Numbered from the stretch's first letter, positions 42,327-50,383 are shown. The stretch: 64,000 bases of DNA from an uncultured Clostridia bacterium (GCA_947623585.1 CANQHA010000013.1:1-64000), one strand, 5' to 3'. The notes: a model not told the origin generated them from the sequence alone. Program-made: numbers and translations.

Positions 42327-43792
42327 CAGTCGCCTCCGTTCTTCGAGGCGCCGTTTAAGCTCTCGACGGTCATGGGTTTTCGGTTTCTCTCGGAGAATTT
42401 CAAAAAGACGTCGCTCATCGCCCGAAGCGTAAACGGGGTCAGCGGGGCGGTATAAGGCACCGAGAAGCTGTCGGTCACGCAGGCCGAAACAAGCGCCGAG
42501 GCTCCGATAACGGCTATTCCGAAAAATCCGAACGCCGCCCCCGCCAAAACGTTCGCAATGCGCAAAACGGTCATCTGAGGGGTCAGCGCCGGCACCGCAA
42601 AGGCGCTCGTCGCGGTTATTCCTATTATTATGAGAAGCGGCGCCGAAATAAGTCCGCTCGTAACGGCGGCGTCGCCGATAACAAGCCCGCCGACGATAGA
42701 TACCGCCCCGCCTATCGCCCGGGGAAGCCTTATTCCCGCCTCTCGAAGTATCTCGAACATCACTATCACTATCATCATTTCGGCGGTGACGGGATAGGGC
42801 GTCCGCTCCTCGGAAGCCAAAAGGTTCAAAAGCAGCGAGCGCGAAAGCACCTCGGGGTGATGCACCGCGCAGGCGACGTAAAGTCCCGGCAGAAGCGACG
42901 AGACAAAGAACGCAAAATAGCGTATCAGACGAAGATATGTGGCGTAATAGGGCTTGTCGGCATAGTCGTCTACCGCCTGAAAGCTCTCGGCGAAAAGCGA
43001 CGGGCAGACCGCCGCAAACGGCACGCCGTCGATGAGAACGGCTATTCTCCCCTCGTTGACCTTTGCGGCGACGACGTCGGGCCGCTCGGTGGTCGATACC
43101 CCCGAGAAAAGCGACCCGCCCCGCTCCGAGAGATAGGGTATAACGCTGCCGCTCGTCAGAACGAGGTCCGATCTTATCGCCTCGACTCCCTTTTTCGCCC
43201 TTTTCCGAAGCGCCTCGGGCGTTTTGCCCTCGATATATACGAGGCAGATCTCGGTCGAGCTTGTTTTTCCGGCCTTTAAAAGCTCGAATCTCAGCTTTGG
43301 GCTTTTCACCCGCCGCCTTATAAGCGCCATCGAAGCGCGAAGATTATCCGAAAGCGCCTCGCGGGTGCCTTTGATATCCGGCTCGCCGTCGGGCTCGGAG
43401 ACAGAACGCGAAGCGAACCCCTGAGCGCTGACCGCAAGCCCCCTCGGGCAGCCGTGAACAAGCACTATCGCAAAGCCCGAGCACAGCTTTTCGGCGGCCT
43501 CGGAGAAAAGGTTTATCACCGCCTCCTCGGTCGAAAAAGCCGCCTGCTCGCTTATGAATTTAAAAACGTCGCGGGGCTCGGCGTTCTTTTTCTCAAATCC
43601 CATCAGCGGCTCGAAAAGCATTTTTGAAAGATCGCTCGATTTCACCATGCCCTCAAGGGTCATTATTCCGCACTTCACGCCCGAGACCTCGAGGCGGACG
43701 GTATTAAGATCGGACGAGCCGCCGAACAGCGACTTTATTCCCGCGACCGAAGCCTCAAGGCGCGGGCTCAACGTTTCACGCTCACCTATCAT
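42326..43792 (-). CDS. Spore germination protein, GerAA family
   Basis: 488 residues. A soluble N-terminal domain (~1-240) has the GerA-typical VHGCPRGLAV and LVYIEGKTPEALRKRAKKGV stretches. A membrane domain (~285-430) has four or five helices, including SLLPGLYVACAVHHPEVL and LPRAIGGAVSIVGGLVIGDAAV, and a short cytoplasmic tail. It is the A subunit of the germinant receptor, which may form an ion channel. The only reasonable start is the ATG at 43792, although its AAAAGGAG site lies 26 bases upstream with a hairpin between. A sigma-G-like promoter is present. Confidence 0.95.
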   Translation of the reverse strand: MIGERETLSPRLEASVAGIKSLFGGSSDLNTVRLEVSGVKCGIMTLEGMVKSSDLSKMLFEPLMGFEKKNAEPRDVFKFISEQAAFSTEEAVINLFSEAAEKLCSGFAIVLVHGCPRGLAVSAQGFASRSVSEPDGEPDIKGTREALSDNLRASMALIRRRVKSPKLRFELLKAGKTSSTEICLVYIEGKTPEALRKRAKKGVEAIRSDLVLTSGSVIPYLSERGGSLFSGVSTTERPDVVAAKVNEGRIAVLIDGVPFAAVCPSLFAESFQAVDDYADKPYYATYLRLIRYFAFFVSSLLPGLYVACAVHHPEVLSRSLLLNLLASEERTPYPVTAEMMIVIVMFEILREAGIRLPRAIGGAVSIVGGLVIGDAAVTSGLISAPLLIIIGITATSAFAVPALTPQMTVLRIANVLAGAAFGFFGIAVIGASALVSACVTDSFSVPYTAPLTPFTLRAMSDVFLKFSERNRKPMTVESLNGASKNGGD

Positions 43793-43827
43793 GATAATTG
43801 CGCCGAAAACCCGGCGCTCTCCTTTTA
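43793..43827 (-). promoter_or_regulatory. Hairpin between the gerAA ribosome site and its start codon
   Basis: Reading the minus strand, AAAAGGAG is followed by A, then GCGCCG-GGTTTT-CGGCGC, then AATTATC and the ATG. The linear distance from the site to the ATG is 26 bases; with the six-pair stem folded it is about eight. The structure may be needed for, or regulate, initiation. Confidence 0.7.
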
Positions 43828-43838
43828 TTTCTCAAAGC

Positions 43839-43867
43839 TATTCTGCCTTGAGTTTTCCAAAATATAC
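43839..43867 (-). promoter_or_regulatory. Sigma-G/F-like promoter of the gerA operon
   Basis: On the minus strand GTATA (43867-43863), 17 bases, CAGAATA (43845-43839), close to the forespore consensus GHATR-N18-CATWVTA with one mismatch in the -10 box. Forespore expression is what is known for gerA operons. No sigma-A-type hexamer pair was found here. Confidence 0.6.
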
Positions 43868-43868
43868 T

Positions 43869-43898
43869 GAATGAACCGCAGCTTTCGGGGACAAACTA
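43869..43898 (+). promoter_or_regulatory. Sigma-G-like promoter of yetF/DUF4363
   Basis: GAATG (43869-43873), 18 bases, CAAACTA (43892-43898) on the plus strand, one mismatch from the sigma-G consensus. It is divergent from, and only a base away from, the gerA promoter, which suggests both units are switched on in the forespore. Confidence 0.55.
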
Positions 43899-43922
43899 TC
43901 CTTAAAAAGGAAGTGACGGAAA

Positions 43923-44600
43923 ATGCTTATAGTTTTTATTCGCGGAATTATCCTCTATGTGCTGGTGATTTTTTCGGTCAGGCTTATGGGAAAGCGACAG
44001 ATAGGCGAGCTTTCGCCGTCGGAGCTTGTGATAACCATCTTGGTGTCAAACATAGCGACGCTTGCCATGGAGGACGTTTCGGTGCCGCTTTTTACCGGCA
44101 TAATACCGATACTCACACTGGTATGCCTCGACGTTTTGGCGTCGTTTATCTGCCTTAAATCGCGAAGGCTTCGACACGCGATATCGGGAAAGCCGAAGGT
44201 CATCATCTCAAACGGCGTTATCGACCAGAAGCAGCTTAAGACCCTGAGATATTCGGTGGACGATCTGATGTCGTCGCTGAGAACTCAGGGGATATTCGAC
44301 ATAAATCAGGTGCAGTACGCCGTTGTTGAGACCACCGGGGCGATAAGCGCGCTTCTCAAGGCCGATCAACTGCCGCTTACGCCGAAAACGCTTTCAAGCC
44401 CCGAAGCCCCCGCCGACCCCCCGCAGGCGGTGATAAGCGACGGAGATTTCATCAAGCAGGGCGAAAAGGCGGCCAAGCTGTCAGAAAAAGAGATACTTCT
44501 TGAGCTGAAAAGAAAGCACCTCGAGGTCGGCGACGTTTTTTTGTGCACCGCAGACCCCGACGGCACTCTGCATATAATTCCCAAGGAAAAAGGAGATTGA
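43923..44600 (+). CDS. DUF421 membrane protein, YetF/YrbG family
   Basis: 225 residues. Three TM helices (~3-22, 36-52, 58-78) precede the two-lobed soluble YetF domain (LRYSVDDLMSSLRTQGIFDINQVQYAVVETTGAISAL, ~105-142) and a Pro-rich insert, ending in LHIIPKEKGD. RLMGKRQIGELSPSELVITILVSN near 20-43 is the family signature. Related sporulation proteins occur in Bacillus; the molecular role is not settled. AAGGAAGTGACGG precedes the ATG. It is followed at once by DUF4363, a pairing common in Clostridia, and shares its intergenic region with gerA. Confidence 0.92.
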   Translation: MLIVFIRGIILYVLVIFSVRLMGKRQIGELSPSELVITILVSNIATLAMEDVSVPLFTGIIPILTLVCLDVLASFICLKSRRLRHAISGKPKVIISNGVIDQKQLKTLRYSVDDLMSSLRTQGIFDINQVQYAVVETTGAISALLKADQLPLTPKTLSSPEAPADPPQAVISDGDFIKQGEKAAKLSEKEILLELKRKHLEVGDVFLCTADPDGTLHIIPKEKGD

Positions 44601-44601
44601 A

Positions 44602-44976
44602 ATGAAAAGACTTATTATCAGCTTAAGCATTATCGCGGTGATAGTTATGGTCGGAATAATCGCTATATATTCCGTCGGAGAGAAAAACGAGCGGCTTTAC
44701 GGGCACATCGAATCGGTGCTTGCGGCATATGACTCGGGCGAAGACGTCGGCGCGGAGCTTTCGGGGCTTCGCGCGTTTTTTGAGAACGAATACGTCCGCG
44801 CGCTCGGGGCTTTTGTTGACGACGACCGCCTCGCGGAGATATCGGTGAGCATCGACCGCCTCGAACCGATGTATCTTTCGGACTGCGACGAGTTTTCGGC
44901 CGAATGTTTCGCGATACGTTCTCTGGCGGAAAATATTTATTTAAATGAGCTTCCGGTTTTATTCAGAATTCTGTAA
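44602..44976 (+). CDS. DUF4363 protein
   Basis: 124 residues. One N-terminal TM helix (~4-24) and an outer helical domain rich in acidic residues (LYGHIESVLAAYDSGED, SIDRLEPMYLSDCDEFSAECFAIR, LNELPVLFRIL). The start lies one base after the yetF stop with AAGGAG inside the yetF end, so the two are coupled. I recognise the pattern of DUF4363, which regularly accompanies YetF-type proteins; the function is unknown. Confidence 0.82.
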   Translation: MKRLIISLSIIAVIVMVGIIAIYSVGEKNERLYGHIESVLAAYDSGEDVGAELSGLRAFFENEYVRALGAFVDDDRLAEISVSIDRLEPMYLSDCDEFSAECFAIRSLAENIYLNELPVLFRIL

Positions 44977-44993
44977 AATTTCAGAAAAAACTC

Positions 44994-45022
44994 TTGCAAA
45001 AATGTAAAAGATGTGATATAAT
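44994..45022 (+). promoter_or_regulatory. Promoter of nrdR
   Basis: TTGCAA (44994-44999), 17 bases, TATAAT (45017-45022). The leader is about 45 bases with AAGGAAGTG before the ATG. Confidence 0.8.
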
Positions 45023-45072
45023 TTACCTATAGTATTAGTATTTCGCCAATTTTTATAAAGGAAGTGAACTAA

Positions 45073-45516
45073 ATGAGGTGCCCTTTCTGCGGATATGAGG
45101 ACACGAAGGTCATCGACTCTCGGCCGAGCGAAGGCAAAAAACGCCGCCGCCGCGAATGCACTCAGTGCGGAAAGCGCTTTACGACCTATGAAGTAGTCGA
45201 AAAGCCTATCCTTATGGTCATTAAAAAGAACGGCAGCTTTGAGCCCTTTGACCGCTCGAAGCTCATCGCGGGAATAATGTCTGCGACGAAAAAGCGCGTC
45301 ATAAGCCCCGAGACCGTGAATTCTATTGTTGACAACATTGAAAACAAGCTGGCGAACGAGATGCGCACCGAGGTCACGACGAGCGAGCTCGGAGACGACG
45401 TTCTCGCCGCCCTTAAAGACATCGACCTTGTGGCATACGTCAGGTTTGCTTCGGTTTATAAGGACTTCAACGACCTTGACAGCTTCATTAAGATCATAAG
45501 GGAGCTTGGGCAGTGA
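45073..45516 (+). CDS. nrdR: Transcriptional repressor NrdR
   Basis: 147 residues. The zinc ribbon has Cys3, Cys6, Cys29 and Cys32 (RCPFCGYED and ECTQCGKRF), followed by the ATP-cone domain (~49-139, VIKKNGSFEPFDRSKLIAGI and YVRFASVYKDF). It senses ATP/dATP and represses ribonucleotide reductase genes through NrdR boxes. No nrd genes occur in this window. It is a single gene ended by a strong hairpin. Confidence 0.97.
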   Translation: MRCPFCGYEDTKVIDSRPSEGKKRRRRECTQCGKRFTTYEVVEKPILMVIKKNGSFEPFDRSKLIAGIMSATKKRVISPETVNSIVDNIENKLANEMRTEVTTSELGDDVLAALKDIDLVAYVRFASVYKDFNDLDSFIKIIRELGQ

Positions 45517-45563
45517 CATCGCCCGATAAATAAGACATCTTCACTCTCATTTCCATAACAAAG

Positions 45564-45594
45564 CGCCGATCGCAGCCAATGCGGTCGGCGTTTT
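45564..45594 (+). terminator. Terminator of nrdR
   Basis: CGCCGATCGCA and TGCGGTCGGCG pair (one G-T) around GCCAA, followed by TTTT. Confidence 0.85.
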
Positions 45595-45607
45595 GCGGTA
45601 TAAATAC

Positions 45608-45636
45608 AAAAAATCCCCCTTTTCAGAGGGATTTTT
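45608..45636 (-). terminator. Terminator of secDF
   Basis: On the minus strand AAATCCCTCTG and AGGGGGATTT arms form a stem ending in a T run (GGATTTTTT). It lies 13 bases after the secF stop, facing the nrdR terminator. Confidence 0.85.
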
Positions 45637-45649
45637 CTCTTCTGAATTT

Positions 45650-46591
45650 TTACTTGGCGGCTTTTGCGTGCCTTCTGTCAATGGCTCCCTGCCAGACCGT
45701 CCAGAGGGTCGGGGCGATGCAGTTTGAGCTGTATACGCCGGCAAGAAGTCCGATGACGAGCGGGAACGCGAAGGAAAGTATCGACTCGACGCCCGCGATG
45801 AGCGAAACTATGCATATCGTCGCCATGGCGATGACCGTGGTTGCGGTGGTGTGCACCGAGCGGCCGAACGACTGCGTAACGCTCAGATTCACAAGCTCGG
45901 CAAGGGTCTTGCCTTCGCCGTAAAGCCTGCGGTTCTCTCTTATGCGGTCATAGATGATGATAGTCGCGTTGATCGAATAGCCCAAAATCGTGAGCAGCAC
46001 CGCCATGAAGTTTGAATCGACGTCGAAGCGGCAGATGAGGCAGCAGGCATAGACGAAGCACATATCATGAACAAGCGCCACGACCGCGCAGCAGCCGGCT
46101 ACCCAGCCGCCGATCTTTCTGAACCTGAAGCCGATATAGATTATCATTACTATTGCGGAGAAGATCACCGCGACGATGCACTTTCCGAAGAATCCCGAGC
46201 CGGTCGAAGGATCGACGTCCTGCGAGCTGTAAATCTCAAGATTTGATGAGGCAAAGCGGCTCTGAAGCTCTTCCGAAAGCTGAGCCTGAACGTCGGCAGT
46301 CAGACCGCTCGAGCTCGGGAAGCTGAGCGCGACGGTGGTTTCGCCGTCGGCAAGGCTTTCGCCCAAGGTCGCGTTGCACTGCTGACCGGTTATCTCCTGA
46401 GCGGCGGCGGCAACGGCGTTTTCGTCGATAGTTCCGTCATAGGAATAGGAGATTATCGTTCCGCCCTTGAATTCTATCGCAACGTTCATGCCGAAAACGG
46501 CGGTGAAGATGAACGCAAGCGCGATAACGGCTATTGAAATGATATAGAATATCTTTCTTTTTCCCACAACGTCAAAGGTTTTATTGCTCAT
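45650..46591 (-). CDS. secF: Protein translocase subunit SecF
   Basis: Start at the ATG at 46591 (MSNKTFDVVGK), six bases after GGAGGTG; a GTG at 46600 overlaps that site. 313 residues with six TM helices. The SecF signature FKGGTIISYSYDG and the segment FGRSVHTTATTVIAMATI near the C-terminal half are visible. With SecD it uses the proton motive force to help release secreted proteins from SecYEG. The gene overlaps secD by 11 bases. Confidence 0.96.
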   Translation of the reverse strand: MSNKTFDVVGKRKIFYIISIAVIALAFIFTAVFGMNVAIEFKGGTIISYSYDGTIDENAVAAAAQEITGQQCNATLGESLADGETTVALSFPSSSGLTADVQAQLSEELQSRFASSNLEIYSSQDVDPSTGSGFFGKCIVAVIFSAIVMIIYIGFRFRKIGGWVAGCCAVVALVHDMCFVYACCLICRFDVDSNFMAVLLTILGYSINATIIIYDRIRENRRLYGEGKTLAELVNLSVTQSFGRSVHTTATTVIAMATICIVSLIAGVESILSFAFPLVIGLLAGVYSSNCIAPTLWTVWQGAIDRRHAKAAK

Positions 46592-47993
46592 CAGAAACAC
46601 CTCCGTACAGCTTGGGATTTTTTAACGCCTTAAACTTTGCAAGCGAGGCGAGCATAAGCCTTGTGGCGCCCACGCCGAACACAAAGTTGAGGATTACGCC
46701 GACCAAAAGCGTATAGCCGAAGGAATAGATAGTCCCCTCGATAGTGGTCGGGAAGAGGAAGTAAAGCGGCTTCATCAGCCAAGCGAACGCGGAATCCGGA
46801 GGCCCGAAAGCGCCCATGAGGATTATCGCGACGAAGACGATTGTGATGTTTCCGTCGAAAATGGCGCTCCATGCGCGGGAATAGCCCTGTTCAAGCGCGC
46901 TGTAAAGTCCCTTGCCGTTTCTCAGCTCTTCCTTTACGCGCTCAAAGGTGACGACGTTTGCGTCAACGCCCATTCCGACTGCGAGAATGATACCCGCGAT
47001 ACCGGGGAGGGTGAGGGTGAAGCTCGGGATATTTCCGAAGAAGCCGGTGATGCAGGCGATCGTTCCGACAACCTGTCCGAACAAAGCGATTGAAGCAACG
47101 ATGCCGGGCAGTCTGTAAATTATTATCATGTAGAGGCAAATGATTGCAAAGGCTATGACTCCGGCGATGAGCATTGCGTTTCTTGCGCCTGCGCCGAGGG
47201 TCGGCGAAATGGTGGAGAAGTTAGACGTTACCATTTTATAAGGCAGCGCGCCGGCGGATATCTTATCGGCAAGCGCCTTTGCGGATTCATAGTCGAAGCT
47301 GGGCGAGGTTATCTGAGCCTTGCCGTCGGTTATCGCGCTCTGAACGTTCGGATAGCTTATGCAGGTATCGTCCATCCAAATCGAAATGACGCCGTTGCTT
47401 GAAGCGAGGCGGGTGGTGGCTTCGGCAAAGGATTTTGTTCCCTCCTCGTCAAATTCGAGCTGGACCAAAAATACGTTTTTGCCGTCTTCCTCATACCAAG
47501 CCGCCTGCGCGGTGGTGACGTGCTCGCCGGAAACGATAACGTTCTCGGCGGTAACGCCGGTGGGAAGTCCGAGCTCATCGACCTCATATCCCTCGCGGAA
47601 AGTCAGCTCGGCGGTTTCGCCAAGCTCTCGGACGGCGGCCTCGGGGTCGAAATTCTCTTCTCCCGCCTGCCAAGGGAACCTGACGATGATGTCATAGTTT
47701 GAATAGTCAACATAAAGCTCGTAGTCGGTGATGCCGAGGTTCACAAGTCTGACCTCGATTGCCGCTTTTGCGGCGTCCATCTGCTCCTCGGTGGCGGTAA
47801 CGCCCTCGGGCGGGGCAAAGGTAACGTCAACGCCGCCGCTGATGTCTATTCCCCAGCGGATCTCATCGACGCCCTTGATATGGCTCGTCTTTATATCACC
47901 GTAATAAGTGCTTACGCCGGCAAACGTCAGATAGGCGAAAACCGCGATAAGCGCAACTACGATAAAGAACACGGGTTTTTTAATGCGTCGCAC
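46581..47993 (-). CDS. secD: Protein translocase subunit SecD
   Basis: 470 residues from a GTG with AAGGAGG upstream. The first TM (~7-27) is followed by IRWGIDISGGVDVTF near 47, the large outer P1 domain (~50-255), then five TM helices with GVIAFAIICLYMIIIYRLPG and AVGMGVDANVVTFERVKEELR around 330-355, the conserved SecD cluster. It is separate from SecF rather than fused. A consensus promoter lies about 60 bases upstream. Confidence 0.96.
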   Translation of the reverse strand: MRRIKKPVFFIVVALIAVFAYLTFAGVSTYYGDIKTSHIKGVDEIRWGIDISGGVDVTFAPPEGVTATEEQMDAAKAAIEVRLVNLGITDYELYVDYSNYDIIVRFPWQAGEENFDPEAAVRELGETAELTFREGYEVDELGLPTGVTAENVIVSGEHVTTAQAAWYEEDGKNVFLVQLEFDEEGTKSFAEATTRLASSNGVISIWMDDTCISYPNVQSAITDGKAQITSPSFDYESAKALADKISAGALPYKMVTSNFSTISPTLGAGARNAMLIAGVIAFAIICLYMIIIYRLPGIVASIALFGQVVGTIACITGFFGNIPSFTLTLPGIAGIILAVGMGVDANVVTFERVKEELRNGKGLYSALEQGYSRAWSAIFDGNITIVFVAIILMGAFGPPDSAFAWLMKPLYFLFPTTIEGTIYSFGYTLLVGVILNFVFGVGATRLMLASLAKFKALKNPKLYGGVSDEQ

Positions 47994-48052
47994 TTTGTAT
48001 CCTCCTTAGATTTTTTGCATATCAATATCTTAAAGAATTGACATTCCTATAT

Positions 48053-48081
48053 ATTATAGTCGCGTAAGCAAAAAAAGTCAA
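48053..48081 (-). promoter_or_regulatory. Promoter of secDF
   Basis: TTGACT (48081-48076), 17 bases, TATAAT (48058-48053) on the minus strand, directly beside repeat module Q copy 2. Confidence 0.85.
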
Positions 48082-48097
48082 TAGAAAATGAAAAAAA

Positions 48098-48212
48098 GAT
48101 GTGCCGCAGGGGCGCGTTAAGAAAACAGAGGGAGGAGGGAGGATTGTCGGAATTTCAAGGAGTTACCTGAGGCAGAGGTTCAAAATGCAGAGGGAAAGCG
48201 ACATGGGCGGGT
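48098..48212. repeat. Dispersed repeat module Q, copy 2
   Basis: Starts GATGTGCCGCAGG and continues AAGAAAACAGAGGGAGG, TGTCGGAATTTCAAGGAG, CCTGAGGCAGAGGTTCAAAA and TGGGCGGG, matching copies at 2487 and 52063. An AAAAGGTATTC boundary follows at once. Confidence 0.75.
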
Positions 48213-48288
48213 TAAAAGGTATTCATATTCCCGCTGTCATGCAGGCCGCAGGCCCATTCACACATTCTGCGGGGCTGAGCCGTTGCTT
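48213..48288. repeat. Flanking module P left of core copy C
   Basis: Starts AAAAGGTATTCATATTCCCGC and ends CGGGGCTGAGCCGTTGCTTA. In inverse orientation it matches the flanks at 50645-50738 and 61863-61939 and matches 55839-55914 directly. Confidence 0.7.
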
Positions 48289-48510
48289 AAAAGGTATCCA
48301 TATTTTCCTCTGCCGGAAAATATGGATGCTATCGTTTAGTCACCCCACCCCCGCTATGTTGCCTGCGTAGAGGCTAAGTTAGAGAGCCCCCGCCCCTCGA
48401 GGGGCGGGGGCGGTACCATGTAGTGCTTCACTAAAAAACTTTGCGGGGGTGGGGTGATTTAAATAGTATGAAATCACTTCCTCGCAAGAGGGAGCGATTG
48501 AATACCTTTT
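48289..48510. repeat. Palindromic core repeat, copy C (222 bp, inverted relative to A)
   Basis: Here the ATCCATATTTTCC/GGAAAATATGGAT hairpin is on the left and the AATCACTTCCTC/GAGGGAGCGATT hairpin on the right. Between them are TCACCCCACCCCCGC, the CCCCCGCCCC/GGGGCGGGGG palindrome and GCGGGGGTGGGGTGA. It lies between the divergent starts of secD and the DUF975 gene, so it is not only a 3'-end element. From 48511 to 48608 there is a short GC-rich remnant and no gene. Confidence 0.93.
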
Positions 48511-48608
48511 CCCCGCTTGGGCGGAGCTTCCGCACTCCTCTCGCTTATACACGCCATCTTTCCCGTCCGCCGCCCCCATTAAGATTTTCTTAATTCCCCG
48601 CATATTTA

Positions 48609-48637
48609 TTGACTTTTTTGCAAAAAAATGTTAAAAT
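48609..48637 (+). promoter_or_regulatory. Promoter of the DUF975-like gene
   Basis: TTGACT (48609-48614), 17 bases, TAAAAT (48632-48637); AGGAGG follows at 48655. Confidence 0.82.
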
Positions 48638-48667
48638 ATATCTACTAAAATTTTAGGAGGCTTTAAA

Positions 48668-49537
48668 ATGTATCTCACGCTTTCGCAAAGATATAGAGCG
48701 GCGTTTGCCGTGATAAAAAACAACCCTCCCGCGCTGTGGGGAATGTACCCTTTGGTGCTTTTGATAGCGCTTTTGGGAGAAGCGCTCGGCTGGTGTGTGC
48801 CGATAATCGTCATTCCGCTGCTGCTCGTTCTCTCCTGCGGATATCTTCACGTTATCTTAAAGGCCGTTCGCAGGGAGAAATATGAGACCGCTGATCTTTT
48901 TGCATTCTTCAAGAACAAAAAGGATTTTTGCCGCGTTGCCTGCGGAATGCTTTGGCTTGGGCTTTGGTTATTCATTTGGTGCATTATCCCTATCGCGGGG
49001 CCTATCGTCGCGATAGTCAAGGCCTATGAATACGCCTTTACGCCCTACATACTCATCACCCGACCCGAGATCGGTCCGCTTGACGCGCTTAAAGAATCGA
49101 AGAAGATGACCGTCGGCTTCAAGGGAAAAATGTTCCTCGCAACGCTTATCCCCGAGCTTATCATCTTCGGCGTGGCGTTCTTCCTGACGCTGTTTGCCAT
49201 GATACCTATAATCGGTCTGATATTCGGTCTCGCGCTGTTTGTATTTTTCGTCGCGATCGTTCTCGTGATGCCTTATTTCTTGGCGATAGTCTATGCCGGC
49301 TTCTATGAGAGCGCGGTGAACCCGCCGCCACCGCCGCCGCAGTATCAGGCTTATCAGCAGCCCTATGCCGGAGGTTATTACTATCAGCCTCAGCAGGGCT
49401 ATGCGCCTCAACCCGCGCCGGCACCTCAACCGGCACCCGCTCCTGCTCCGGCTCCTGCCCCTGCTCCCGCTCCTCAACCCGAGCCTCAACCCGAGGAGGC
49501 AAAGCCCGAGGAAAGCTCAGAGCAGCCCGAGGCATAA
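48668..49537 (+). CDS. DUF975-like membrane protein with Pro/Ala-rich tail
   Basis: 289 residues. Hydrophobic segments lie at about 24-38, 42-62, 95-118, 150-180 and 182-210. The loop YEYAFTPYILITRPEIGPLDALKESKKMTVGFKGK (~122-157; written here only as a range with key residues YILITRPEIG and ALKESKKMTVG) fits the DUF975 pattern. From ~220 there is a low-complexity tail: PPPPPPQ, Tyr/Gln/Gly-rich, then eight or more Ala-Pro units and an acidic end. The tail is probably cytoplasmic or wall-spanning and its DNA is repeat-prone. The function is unknown. It has its own promoter and terminator. Confidence 0.75.
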   Translation: MYLTLSQRYRAAFAVIKNNPPALWGMYPLVLLIALLGEALGWCVPIIVIPLLLVLSCGYLHVILKAVRREKYETADLFAFFKNKKDFCRVACGMLWLGLWLFIWCIIPIAGPIVAIVKAYEYAFTPYILITRPEIGPLDALKESKKMTVGFKGKMFLATLIPELIIFGVAFFLTLFAMIPIIGLIFGLALFVFFVAIVLVMPYFLAIVYAGFYESAVNPPPPPPQYQAYQQPYAGGYYYQPQQGYAPQPAPAPQPAPAPAPAPAPAPAPQPEPQPEEAKPEESSEQPEA

Positions 49538-49552
49538 GTTTTTCAAAGACAG

Positions 49553-49577
49553 ACCGCCCACTCATCGGGCGGTTTTT
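49553..49577 (+). terminator. Terminator of the DUF975-like gene
   Basis: ACCGCCC and GGGCGGT pair around ACTCATC and are followed by TTTT. Confidence 0.88.
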
Positions 49578-49590
49578 GCCGAAAAGGGGA

Positions 49591-49619
49591 TTGACGAAAC
49601 GTTTCAAAAGTGGTATAAA
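49591..49619 (+). promoter_or_regulatory. Promoter of the duplicated-domain lipoprotein
   Basis: TTGACG (49591-49596), 17 bases, TATAAA (49614-49619). The leader is about 40 bases with GAGGTAATGAA before the ATG. Confidence 0.78.
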
Positions 49620-49666
49620 GTGATAAAGGGGCGCAGCCCCTACTGCTATGGAAACGAGGTAATGAA

Positions 49667-50335
49667 ATGAAAAAAATTTTTGTGATTCTTTGCGCGGCGA
49701 TCTTTGCGCTGACTCTCTGCTCCTGCGGAGACGTTGAACCGCGCACGCCTAACGAATCGGAGACCGAGCCCGCCTCCGTTGCGACCGAGGCCGAGACCGA
49801 ACCCGAGATCCCCGAGGAACCGCCGATCGAGATATCGGAGTTCTGCGATCCCGAGGATATGCCCGAGCCTTTTTCGGGCGACGCTCCGGCGGTCTACACC
49901 TCTGAGAGCGACGGCATAACCGTTGACGGCAGGTCGTTCACCCTTGAGTGGCTTTATCTCCACAACATCTATGACTGGCGTGCGGCCGGCATTCCGTTCG
50001 ACGGTATCGACGACAAGACCTCGGACTATCTTGACTGCGGCTTCACCGACGCCGCCCGCGACGCGTTCAAGCAGAAGATATCGGACTTCACCATGCTTTC
50101 GTTCCTCGGAACGACCGACGGCACCTATGTCGTTTCCGCTCCCTCGATAACCCTCGGGGACGAGACCTTTGGGCTTGACTGGCTTTCTTCTCACAACGCC
50201 ACCGAGTATACCGAGGCGGGCCTTGACGCCGATATCGTCTCGCAGTATCTTGACGCGCTCGCCGCCGACTATTGGTACACCCCCGAGTACCGCTGGATCC
50301 AAGAGGTCCACAACCGCCTTGTAAACGGTTGGTAA
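49667..50335 (+). CDS. Lipoprotein with an internal tandem duplication
   Basis: 222 residues, lipobox TLCSC (Cys20), then a Glu/Pro/Thr-rich spacer to about 58. Two related units follow: VDGRSFTLEWLYLHNIYDW with AGIPFDGIDDKTSDYLD (~84-123), and LGDETFGLDWLSSHNATEY with AGLDADIVSQYLDAL (~162-199). Each has a beta strand, a Leu-Trp-Leu-x-x-His-Asn motif and a helix ending in a Tyr-Leu-Asp. No known family is recognised. A surface-exposed binding or adaptor role is possible. It is monocistronic and followed by repeat modules. Confidence 0.75.
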   Translation: MKKIFVILCAAIFALTLCSCGDVEPRTPNESETEPASVATEAETEPEIPEEPPIEISEFCDPEDMPEPFSGDAPAVYTSESDGITVDGRSFTLEWLYLHNIYDWRAAGIPFDGIDDKTSDYLDCGFTDAARDAFKQKISDFTMLSFLGTTDGTYVVSAPSITLGDETFGLDWLSSHNATEYTEAGLDADIVSQYLDALAADYWYTPEYRWIQEVHNRLVNGW

Positions 50336-50383
50336 GATTCATCTTACCCGCTGCCAAAGCGAAAAAGCTGACGGGGTGAGGAG

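Noticed and set aside
48668..49537. Ala-Pro repeat tail as an assembly artefact
   Set aside because: The frame stays open through the repeat to a proper stop followed by a good terminator, and codons vary between units, so it is likely genuine.
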